DNA of 64,000 nucleotides from Kineosporia rhizophila (lineage in GTDB: Bacteria > Actinomycetota > Actinomycetes > Actinomycetales > Kineosporiaceae): the NCBI RefSeq assembly GCF_021277265.1, contig NZ_JAJSOH010000023.1:49733-113732 (forward strand), given 5' to 3'. The notes below the pieces were generated by a model that saw only the letters and a program-made list of their open reading frames with translations, was not told where the DNA came from and made no database searches. Shown piece after piece: positions 52,692 to 61,300 of the stretch. The translations under genes were made by a program, and so were the position numbers. Within the stretch, counting starts at the first letter, position 1; each line of letters opens with the position of its first letter.

Positions 52692-53758
52692 CGGAAGGCC
52701 CGGCCGAGCAGGGTGCCGGTCCGGAGCAGGTGCGTCCCGGCCAGCTCGTGGTCGGCCTCGGCGTGGTGCTGTCGCACGTAGATCTCCAGATCGGCCAGCT
52801 GGTGCGCGATCCGGGCGTTGCGGCACAGGCCGTTCGGGCCGGTCACCCGGGGGGCCCGGGTGAGCACCTCGGTCACGGCCGCCTCGACCGCCGAGCGGGC
52901 GGCGGTCATGTCGGGCAGGTCGAGCGGTTCCCCGCGCCCCGCAAGACTGCTGAGCAGCGCGTCGGCCGAGGCGATGGCCACCGCCATGGCCCCCAGATGA
53001 GCCCGGTGGTGGGGGCTGGCCCGGTCGGGGTCGGCGGTGGTCAGGATCGAATTGAGGACGCCGTGGGCGCCTCCCAGCCAGACGGCCGCCACTCCGGCGC
53101 CGCCCAGGGTGAAACCGGGCCGTTCGAGGTAGAAGCCCGGCCCGCCGACGGCGGCGCCGGCCGGCACGGCCAGGTCGTGAACCTCCACGTCGACGCTGCG
53201 GGTGGCATCCATACCCACGGCCGGCCAGGTGTCCTCGCGCCGGGTCAGGGCGGACTGGCGCACGTCGACGTCGACCAGGACCGGACCGGCGTCGGTGGAG
53301 ATCACGGTGAGGGCCCGGTCGAGGAACCAGGCGCCGGAGCAGAACCGCATGGTTCCCTCGACGTTCCAGCCCTCCGGGGTGGACCTGGCCTTCAGGCCGG
53401 TACCGCCGGAGGCCGACGCCCAGACGCCGTAGACCGCGCCGGGGGCCGGTTCCCGGCCTGCCTCGGCCAGGATGCGCAGCGCGTCGATGTGCCCCTCGGC
53501 CAGCCGGGCCACGCAGAGGTCGGAGTGCCCCAGAGCGGCCAGCGTCTGCCACAGAGGCAGCAGCGGGCCGGTCAGCCCGGCCGGATCGAGCCGGCCGGCC
53601 AGATCGCGCACGGCTTCGGCCACCCGCTCGGCGGAGTCCGCGGCGGAACGGTCGATGTTCCCCGTGCGTGGCCGATCCGCTACGGAGAGCACGCTTTCCG
53701 TAGCGGCCCCGACCTGTTCCTGAGGTGTTGTCAGGATCGAACCGTTCAGCGCTCCCAC
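52688..53758 (-). CDS. Acyl-CoA-dehydrogenase-like flavoprotein, first gene of the operon
   Basis: The 356-residue product (GTG 53758, AGGA at 9 bp; GTG 53779 is an alternative) has the overall pattern of acyl-CoA dehydrogenases. It has a helical N-domain, a beta middle domain (VWASASGGTGLKAR, WNVEGTMRFCSGA) and a helical C-domain with RNARIAHQLADLEIYVRQHHAE. The family's catalytic Glu region is not clear and the N-terminal part is short. It might act on an acyl or sugar-linked group in the glycoconjugate pathway. Its stop overlaps the PIG-L start. Confidence 0.82.
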   Translation of the reverse strand: MGALNGSILTTPQEQVGAATESVLSVADRPRTGNIDRSAADSAERVAEAVRDLAGRLDPAGLTGPLLPLWQTLAALGHSDLCVARLAEGHIDALRILAEAGREPAPGAVYGVWASASGGTGLKARSTPEGWNVEGTMRFCSGAWFLDRALTVISTDAGPVLVDVDVRQSALTRREDTWPAVGMDATRSVDVEVHDLAVPAGAAVGGPGFYLERPGFTLGGAGVAAVWLGGAHGVLNSILTTADPDRASPHHRAHLGAMAVAIASADALLSSLAGRGEPLDLPDMTAARSAVEAAVTEVLTRAPRVTGPNGLCRNARIAHQLADLEIYVRQHHAEADHELAGTHLLRTGTLLGRAFR

Positions 53759-53845
53759 GCACTGAATCCTGACGCGCACCGGGGGAACCGGCCCGTTCAG
53801 ATGTCCCCGGGCGCCCGGGCCGGGCGGCCCGGGACGACGCCCGTC

Positions 53846-54226
53846 TCAGATCACGTTGTCGAGGCGCTGGACCACGAAGTCCGGCACCGCGTAGGTGAGC
53901 CCGCCGATCACGATGTAGATGCCGTCGGCCTCGCTCTTCCACAGCACGTCGTCCACCGGCAGCGGGCTGCCCGGCCGCAGCAGCCAGTCGCGGAAGTCGC
54001 CGCGGTCGATGACGGCCCGCTTGCGGGTGCCGTAGGTGATCGTCAGGTCGGCCAGGTCGACGTCGACCACCACGGTGCCGACGCGCCAGCCGCGCCCGTT
54101 CTTCGCGTCGAAGGTGAGGCGTCCCGTCCAGGCCTCGAGGTTGATCGTCACCGCGCTCTCGCGGAACGGGCCGTAGCCCGTCGAGACACCCCCGACGGTG
54201 CCTGTACTGCTGCTCACCTGGCTCAT
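53846..54226 (-). CDS. Small single-domain protein, paralogue of 24930-25217
   Basis: The 126-residue protein has a Ser/Gly/Thr-rich N-terminus (1-30) and a compact domain (about 30-126) with TINLEAWTG, RLTFDAKNGRGW and VVVDVDLADLTITYG. The C-terminal AVIDRGDFRDWLLRP and VDDVLW match the small protein at 24930-25217. GGAGG at 8 bp fixes ATG 54226. The gene is separated by 87 bp from the operon downstream and faces a long gene-poor gap upstream. Function is unknown. Confidence 0.82.
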   Translation of the reverse strand: MSQVSSSTGTVGGVSTGYGPFRESAVTINLEAWTGRLTFDAKNGRGWRVGTVVVDVDLADLTITYGTRKRAVIDRGDFRDWLLRPGSPLPVDDVLWKSEADGIYIVIGGLTYAVPDFVVQRLDNVI

Positions 54227-55020
54227 GACCGGACCTCCGTGACCTGCTGATCGGTGCTGCTCACTGCTGGTGTCACTCCTGCCATCAATCGGTGCCATCT
54301 CGAATGGCAAAGAGTCACTGGGGGCGCTATCGGAGAAAGGCCGTCTCCCGTTACGGCCGGTCGGCAACTGCTCCGGACGGGCGGTCCTCCGACGGCCCCG
54401 GCGGTGTCAGCATTCGACCCAGGGTCACTGGGTGCAGGCCGGGAGTTGCCGGTGTTTTCGCCCGAACCTGCACCGTCACCGACGGCTGGATGGCATCGTC
54501 CGGTCGCCGTACGGAAGCTGCTCCGGGGGTGCACCGGGCGTGGCCTGGTGTCCCTGATATTGCATGCCCCAGTGGCAAGGTGCTGACCGCAGTCGCGGTC
54601 GGCCGGCTGGTGCCGGCGCGGCGAGCCCCCCGTGGGCTCGCCGCTGTCTTACCGACTCACCTGTGTGGACTTCTGTACCGGCGCCGGGACGGGTGGAGGG
54701 TGTCGGCGGGTGACTGTCACCCGTCCCGGCGCTGTTTGAGAAGCATTGCTCCCGGCAGGCGGCGGCGTACAGCCGCCGTGTGGAACGGCTCGGCTCCTCG
54801 TTCTGCCTACCGGAGACGACTTGCCCGGCTAGGCGGCCGGGTGAGGCGGTCCGGCCAGGCACGGGACGACTCGTTTTATAGAGGACAAAGCGGATGTATT
54901 CATCGACTGCCTAGCCGGGCTAGTCGGCTTGGCTACATTCTTTTCGAGTCGTTAGCCAATCCGTGACGGATCCCCTACCGTCGGTCAAGACGGGGAAAAC
55001 GGGGAAACAGGAGTCGAGCG
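54227..55020. other. Gene-poor 0.8-kb region
   Basis: Several overlapping open frames exist on both strands here but none has a credible start, composition or known motif. The section 54618-54644 holds an 11-bp GC-rich hairpin with a TGTCTT tail on plus, a possible terminator. The section 54880-54960 is AT-richer and carries TAGCC elements described separately. A non-coding RNA cannot be excluded. Confidence 0.5.
54911..54959 (+). promoter_or_regulatory. TAGCC dyads before the XRE-TPR/APH pair
   Basis: CTAGCC-G-GGCTAG (54911-54923) is a near-complete palindrome. TTGGCTA (54929-54935) and TAGCCAA (54953-54959) form a second dyad with a 17-bp spacer. A GGCTAG half-site is also present at 54827-54832. 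They end about 60 bp before ATG 55021 and could be autoregulatory operators. Confidence 0.5.
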
Positions 55021-56400
55021 ATGAACGTGGAACCAAGAAGTCCACTGCCCGCCGACGAGGTCTGGGAGCGCCTCGACATGCGCCGGGCGCTCGCCGCCCG
55101 CGACCTGGGCACGGTCTTCCGGCTGCTGCAGAAGCACGGCACCTCGCAGCGGACCATCGCGGCCCTCACCGGGATGTCGTCCTCCGAGGTCTACGAGGTC
55201 CTGCGGGGCCGCCGGGTGATGGCCTACGAGGTGCTCTGCCGGGTCGCCGACGGCTTCGGCGTGCCCCGCGGCTACCTCGGCCTGGCCTACGACAACGACA
55301 CGGCCACCTGGCTGGACCAGAACCTGGTGCCGGCCCAGACCCGCAGCGACCACGAGGACGACTCCCGGGGGCACGCGCTGCTGGCCTACGCGGCCGAGGT
55401 GACGGTGGGCACGGCCGGCGAGCTGTCGTCGGAGTGGGCCTCCGTCCCGGCCGCCGCCACCCCTCTGCCCGGGCAGGTCGGCCCGGAGGACGTGGAGCAG
55501 GCCGAGGCGGTCACCGCCCAGCTGCGCCACCTCGACTACCGCTTCGGCGGCGGGGCCTGCCGCGACGCGGTGTCGGCGCACGCCCGCTGGGTGGACAAGC
55601 TCTGTGAACTCCCCAGCCGCCCCGCCACCGGCACCCGACTGCGGGTGGCGGCCGCGGACGTCCACAATCTGGCCGGCTGGACCGCGTTCGACGTGGGCCT
55701 CTACAACGTCGCCGGGCGCCACCTCGCGCTCGCGCTCGACTTCGCCCGTCAGGCCAAGGTGCCCTCGCTGACCGCGAACGTGCTCTACCGGGCCGGCCGG
55801 GTCTACCTGCACCGCAAGCGGGTCAGCGAGGCGCTGCGGTTCTTCCAGCTCGGCCAGCTCGCCGCGCAGGACTCCGGGTCCCGCCGCACGGTGGCCATGC
55901 TGTGCGCCAACATCGCCTGGACGTATGCCGAGATGGGCGACGAGGCCCAGGCGATCACCCACCTCAACCGGGCCGCGGACGAGTTCTCCCGGGCCGAGGA
56001 CACCGACGCCGAGCCGTGGGTGCAGTTCTTCCACGAGCTGGACGTGATGGCGCTGGAGGGGATGACGCAGCTGGCGATCGCCCGCACCAACCAGGTCTAC
56101 GCCGACCCGGCCCGGCGCGCGCTCGAGGCGAGTGTCGCCCGCCGCAACCAGGGCATGGCCCGCAGCCTGGCGTTCGAGCAGGGGGCGCTGGCCACGGCCT
56201 GCCTGCTCACCAAGGACAGCCAGGCCGCGCTGGAGTACGGCGAGCTGGCCCTGGAGCACGCCCACCGGTTGCGCTCGCGCCGGGTCACCGACCGTCTCGC
56301 CCCGCTGGGCGAGCTGGCCCTGAGCTGCCCCGACCGGGGCCCGGGCGGCGACGGTATCCGTGACCTGGGGCGGCGGATAGAGCAGGTCCTCGTCTCGTGA
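55021..56400 (+). CDS. HTH regulator with C-terminal TPR-like repeats
   Basis: The 459-residue protein has an N-terminal Cro/C1-like HTH (about 38-62, SQRTIAALTGMSSSEVYEVLRG). A helical repeat region (about 170-450) follows, with TPR-like units such as AMLCANIAWTYAEMGDEAQAI. AGGAG at 8 bp fixes ATG 55021. The stop overlaps the APH-like kinase start. In actinomycetes such HTH-TPR/APH pairs recur, but a role is not established. This is the fourth HTH-TPR protein in the window. Confidence 0.9.
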   Translation: MNVEPRSPLPADEVWERLDMRRALAARDLGTVFRLLQKHGTSQRTIAALTGMSSSEVYEVLRGRRVMAYEVLCRVADGFGVPRGYLGLAYDNDTATWLDQNLVPAQTRSDHEDDSRGHALLAYAAEVTVGTAGELSSEWASVPAAATPLPGQVGPEDVEQAEAVTAQLRHLDYRFGGGACRDAVSAHARWVDKLCELPSRPATGTRLRVAAADVHNLAGWTAFDVGLYNVAGRHLALALDFARQAKVPSLTANVLYRAGRVYLHRKRVSEALRFFQLGQLAAQDSGSRRTVAMLCANIAWTYAEMGDEAQAITHLNRAADEFSRAEDTDAEPWVQFFHELDVMALEGMTQLAIARTNQVYADPARRALEASVARRNQGMARSLAFEQGALATACLLTKDSQAALEYGELALEHAHRLRSRRVTDRLAPLGELALSCPDRGPGGDGIRDLGRRIEQVLVS

Positions 56401-57437
56401 CCCACGCCGAAACCAGTCCGGGGCTGAGCCGTCCGGCACTGGATCCGGCCGAGATCACCGCAACGGTGACGGCTGCCTGCCGGATCCTCGGCCTCGATCC
56501 CCGGGGTCACACGGTCCTGAAGTTCACCAACAACGCGGTGCTGCGGCTGCCTCACGCCGGGGTGGTGGTCCGGATCGCCGGGTCGGCCGCCGTGGGCGAC
56601 CGGGCCCAGCGGGTGGTGCACGTGGCCCGTCTGCTGGAACGGCACGGGGTGCCGGCCGTGCGGCTGGCCCAGGCGGCCGACCAGCCGATGATCGTGCACG
56701 GCCACGAGGTCACGGTCTGGCACGACGTGCGGCCGGTGCGCGACCCGACCCCGGAAGACCTGGCCGGTCTGCTGAAGGCGGTGCACGCGGTGCCGATCGA
56801 GGCTCCGGCCGCACCGGTCGTCCCGGCCCGCCGGGGCCGGAGCCGTCGGCAGCCCTCGGTACCCGGGCAGAACACCGGCCCCCTGCCGGTGCAGTCCTCT
56901 TCCCGGTCGCCGCTGGTGCGCTGGGGGCCGGTGGCCGGGATCCGCCGGCGGATCGCCTCGGCCGGGCCGCTGCCGCGAGAAGACCTGGCCTTCCTCCAGG
57001 CCGAGACCGATGCGGTGGCCGAGGAACTGGCCGCGCTGAGCGGGCTGGAGCCGCTGCTGCCGGCCGGCCTGATCCACGGCGACTCGTTCCTCGGCAACGT
57101 CATCGTGGGCGAGAACGGGCCGGTGCTCTGCGATTTCGACTCCACCTGCTGGGGGCCGCGGGAGTGGGACCTGACCCCGATCGCGGTCGGGGCCCTGCGC
57201 TTCGACTACGGCGGTGACCTGGCCGCCCGGTTCGCGGCCGGCTACGGCAAGGACGTGCTGGCCTGGCCCGGGTTCCCGGCCCTGCGGCGGCTGCGGGAAC
57301 TGCAGTTGGTCACCAGTGTGCTGCCGGTGCTGGCGGCCAACCCCGGACTGCAGCCGCAGTGGCGGTTCCGGGTGGACAGCCTGCGCCGGGGCGATGCCGA
57401 GGCCCGCTGGAGCACCTACGGTCAGGTCGCCGTCTGA
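56397..57437 (+). CDS. Aminoglycoside-phosphotransferase-like kinase (APH fold)
   Basis: The 346-residue protein has the APH catalytic signature HGDSFLGNVI (about 227-236, D229, N234) and the DFDST metal-binding block (D246). It also has WDLTPIAV after it. The nucleotide lobe is less typical. It may phosphorylate a small alcohol or regulate the adjacent HTH protein rather than resist antibiotics. GTG 56397 overlaps the upstream stop. A Pro/Arg-rich linker lies at 140-170. Confidence 0.9.
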   Translation: MTHAETSPGLSRPALDPAEITATVTAACRILGLDPRGHTVLKFTNNAVLRLPHAGVVVRIAGSAAVGDRAQRVVHVARLLERHGVPAVRLAQAADQPMIVHGHEVTVWHDVRPVRDPTPEDLAGLLKAVHAVPIEAPAAPVVPARRGRSRRQPSVPGQNTGPLPVQSSSRSPLVRWGPVAGIRRRIASAGPLPREDLAFLQAETDAVAEELAALSGLEPLLPAGLIHGDSFLGNVIVGENGPVLCDFDSTCWGPREWDLTPIAVGALRFDYGGDLAARFAAGYGKDVLAWPGFPALRRLRELQLVTSVLPVLAANPGLQPQWRFRVDSLRRGDAEARWSTYGQVAV

Positions 57438-57503
57438 TTCGCTGCCCACCGTTCACCTGCCTGGCCGCCGAAACTGTCGGAGGGCGTTGGTAGCGTCCGC
57501 GAC

Positions 57504-58370
57504 GTGACTTGGACGAAGACCGCGAGTGGGCACGAAGTCGCTCTTCTCGAAGGGCGGGTCCGGTGCCGTAACGGTGCCGGCCGGATGCTGAAGAGCGTCC
57601 CGGCCGCGTTGAAGGAAGACCCGGTCGTGGTGCAGTTGCGCCAGGTGGCCGAGTGGCTGGCCCGGCACGAGGCGCGGTGCCTGGCCCAGGTCGAGACCTG
57701 GATGGTCCGCTCGCTGCCGGTGCCGCTGCACGCACTGGCGGCCCTCTGGCCCGATCCGGCCTGGCAGCGCGTGCTGCGTGACCTGGTGGTCCGCCCGCTC
57801 GACCAGGCCGGTGCCCCGGTCGGTGAGGTCGGCCTGCTGCGCGCCGTCGATGCCGATCGGGGCGTCGGGCTGGTCACCCTCGACGGTGACACGGTGTTCG
57901 TGCCCTCCGTAGCCGTCACCGTGCCGCACCCGGTGCTCCTGGACGACCTGGAAGAGCTGCGCGAGTTCGTCGCCGACCTGCAGGTCGAACAGGTTGTCGC
58001 GCAACTGTTCCGCGAGATCGCCACCCGGCCCCCGGGGCTGCGCGCGCGGGACACGTCGGTGAACGACTGGGCCAACGGCGAGTTCGCCGAGCTGCGGCAC
58101 GCCACCGGGCGGGCCGCGGCCCAGGGGTACGCGGTGCGCGGCGGCTACGCCACGGTGCGGGTGTGGGAGGGCGGCCGGGCGCTGGACGCGCGCTACTGGA
58201 TCGGCTCCGACGCACCCGAGTACCAGACCTGGACGGGCGAACTCGGCTGGGTCGACGAGCAGGCCCGGCCGGTGCCGCTGACCGAGGTGGGCCCGGTGGC
58301 CTGGTCCGAGGGGGCGCGGATGGCCGCGCGCATCTACGCCGGCCGCAAGACGGAGGAAGAGTCGGCATGA
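57504..58370 (+). CDS. DUF4132-like protein
   Basis: The 288-residue protein resembles the C-terminal portion of DUF4132 (MolR/YehI-type) proteins. It has a WQ..L helix, GVGLVTLDGDTVFVPS, then VTVPHPVLLDDLEELREF and EQVVAQLFREIA. DUF4132 proteins usually exceed 600 residues, so this is a short or split form. GTG 57504 has only a weak ribosome site. The stop overlaps the giant protein start by ATGA. Family attribution is by pattern from memory and needs a profile search; function is unknown. Confidence 0.7.
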   Translation: MTWTKTASGHEVALLEGRVRCRNGAGRMLKSVPAALKEDPVVVQLRQVAEWLARHEARCLAQVETWMVRSLPVPLHALAALWPDPAWQRVLRDLVVRPLDQAGAPVGEVGLLRAVDADRGVGLVTLDGDTVFVPSVAVTVPHPVLLDDLEELREFVADLQVEQVVAQLFREIATRPPGLRARDTSVNDWANGEFAELRHATGRAAAQGYAVRGGYATVRVWEGGRALDARYWIGSDAPEYQTWTGELGWVDEQARPVPLTEVGPVAWSEGARMAARIYAGRKTEEESA

Positions 58371-61300
58371 GCAGGCAGACGCGCGAGAAGCTGATCGAGG
58401 CCGGGGCGATCGTCCCGGCCGCTCCCGGTGCCGTCGAGCCCGAGGCGACCGACGTGGTCACCGCCCGGGTCTACCGGCACCCGGCCCTGGGCGAGCGCCC
58501 GGTGGTCCAGCTGGTGCCCGAGACCCTCGGTCCGGCCGAGGATCTCGCGCTCGAGTTCCTCGGGTTCGAGCTGTCGCAGCCGCCGGTCCCGGTCGGTACC
58601 GGCCGGCGCCAGGCGCTCGGGTTCCCGGCCTGGGCCCTGATCAACGACCCGGAGAACGGGCACCACGCGCTCGCCCTGGTCAAGGACATGGAGCGGCTGG
58701 CCCGGCAGGCCAAGAGCCGGCCGGGGGCCGCCCGCGACGGGTTCGACGAGCTGGCCCGGCGGCTCGGGGCCTCGGTGCCGCACTTCCTGCCCACGTTCTA
58801 CGAGCAGGCCGGCCGGGCCTTCGTGGCGGCCGAGAACAAGCAGAGCGCGGCCATCATGTTCGGCAAGGCCCGCGAGGCCGAGCGCATGCACGCCCTGCCG
58901 ATCGACGAGACCCGCCAGCGCGACGTGTTCCTGGAGTTCGCCTTCAGCGGTGCCCTCAACGCCAAGTCGCTCACCCAGTACGCGAAAGACCTGGCCCAGC
59001 GCACCGATCCGGTGGCTGCCTACGAGCTGTTCCGTCAGGTCTGTGCCGAGCGGGTGGCCGGCGGACTGCCGCCCTACACCGGCATGGCCGACGATCTGCG
59101 CCGGCTGGTCCGGGCCGCCAAGCTGAACCAGGCGGCCGAGGAGGAGCAGGCGATCGCCCAGCTGCTCGACTCGCCCGCCCTGCCGCACGCCCCGTTGCCG
59201 TTCTGGAAGTCGTACGCCCCGGCGCTGAAGCGGCTCTCGAAGAAGGACCCGGCGATCCGCGGGCGCCTGCTCGGGCTGCTGCCGCGCAACAACCAGGGCG
59301 AGACCGAGGAGTTCTGGTTCGGCCTGCTGCACGACTGCGGCGCGCTGGCCGGCCTGACCGAGGTCGAGGGGCAGCCCGAGGCCGCCCGGCCGCACGACGG
59401 TTCGTCCGGCTGGCTGAGTCGCGTGGTGGCCTGGCGCTCCCAGGGCTGGCGTGGTCACCGGCGCTCGGCGCAGGTGCTCGAGCTGGTGCGCCGGATGGCC
59501 CCGCAGTTGAAGGCGGAGAACCGGCCGCTGGCCCTGCTCGGGCACGGCGCCGACCTCGATCTGCTCGACCTGGTGCTCTCGCTCGGGCTGCGGGTCGAGC
59601 TGCCCGAGGGGCGGCCGGTGCCGCACTTCGCGCTCGGCCGCTGGCAGAGCGACACGTCACCGGGCCGGCGAGACCTGGCCTGCCTGGCCGAGGCCGGCTG
59701 GGCGCAGGAGCCGCTGCGGCTCGGGCTGCGCGACGCCCTGGCCGGGCGGCGTGGCTACCAGCAGACCGAGGACACCCGCATTCCGCTGGCCGACCTGCGG
59801 GTGTTCTACGAGACCAGGGGCACCCGGCCGCTGCTCGAGAGCTGGCTGGACGAGGCCGCGCAGGAGACGGCCGAGGGTGGTCTGCCCGCGCTGATCGACG
59901 CACTCGACCGGATGCGGCCGGTCTGGCACGGCGAGGTCTTCGGGGTGCGCCCGCAGGCCCGGGACGAGGTCGCCGGGGCCGACGTCGCCGCCGCACTGGC
60001 CGGCACCCTGCGCATCGGCCTGGTCGACGAGCTGGGCTGGCCGGCCCTGGAAGAGGCGGTGGCCGAGTTCCCGGTGCCGAAGCCGCATCCCAACGGCTGG
60101 ACGGAGCCGGCGTTCTCGGTCACCGAGGCCTGGCCCGCGCTCATCCTGCACAACAAGGTGATGGCCGTGGTGGTCGGTCCTTCGGAAGTGCTGCTGCGGC
60201 ACACCTTCCGGCTGCCTCCCGGCACCTCGACCCCGTGGCGGTGGCAGGTCGCCTACACGGATGGTCAGCTGCGGGTGCTCTGGGAGGGGCCCGACGGTAC
60301 GGCGGGCTACTGGAGCAACCGGCCGGGTGAGGTGTTCACCGTCCCGGGGTCCCTGTACTACGAGCACATCGGCCGTTTCGGTACGAGCCTGCCGTTGCCC
60401 GAGGGCGGGCGCACGGCCGGAGGCCGCCCGCTGGTGGGCGGAGACCGGGCGCTGGCCAAGTCCCGCGAGGTGGCCACCGACGGCTCGGGCTGGTGGCGGC
60501 TGGAGGAGGGGGCCCAGGGGCGGTCCTGGCGCGAGTTCGACCCGGCCACCGGCGACGGCGGCCGTCGCTCCCGGCCGGCCTTCTTCGAGGCCGGTCTGCA
60601 GGGCGAGGGGGCCGAGCTGGTCGAGGGCTGGTGTGTCCTGGCCCCGCTCCAGCCCGGTCTGGAGGCAACGCCTTTCGGCACGTCCGACGGCCTGCTGGGC
60701 TGGCGTTCGGTGCGGCTGGCCGACGGCTCCTGCGAGGCGGTCTCGGCCGGTGGAGACTCGGCCCGGCTCAGCCCCGCGCTGATCGGTGCCGCCCGGGGCC
60801 GGCCAGGGCCCGCGGCGGTCGGGCCGATCCGCATGCCGGGTGGTGGCGAGCCCGCCGCCCTGATGCCCGACGGGCACGGGCACGGCCTGGCCTTCACCGA
60901 CGGCTCGGTCCGGGGCAGCCGGGTGTTCACGGCGAACTTCACGTCGGCGGGCTCCGAGTACGCCAAGGGCACCGCGTACGTGCCGCCGCTGGCCTTCTGG
61001 CACGCGCTGCGCCCCCGGGACGAGAAGGGCTCTGCAGCCCTGCGATCGATCACCGTCGAGCAGGCCCGGGCCCTGCTCGACGCCGCCCGTAGAGGCAAGG
61101 CCGAGAAGGCGGTGCGTAAGGTCCTGCCCCAAATCACCGGTGAAAGGCTGGCTCTCGGGGTCGCCGGGGTGGTCGAGCTCGCCCTCGCGCAGGTGGAGAG
61201 GCTTGAGGCGCTGCCCCGGCCGGTGAACACGGCGGTGGTCGAGACGGCGTCGCCCCCTCCGGCGGCCACCGAGATCGGCGAGAAGGGTGAGCTGCCTGCG

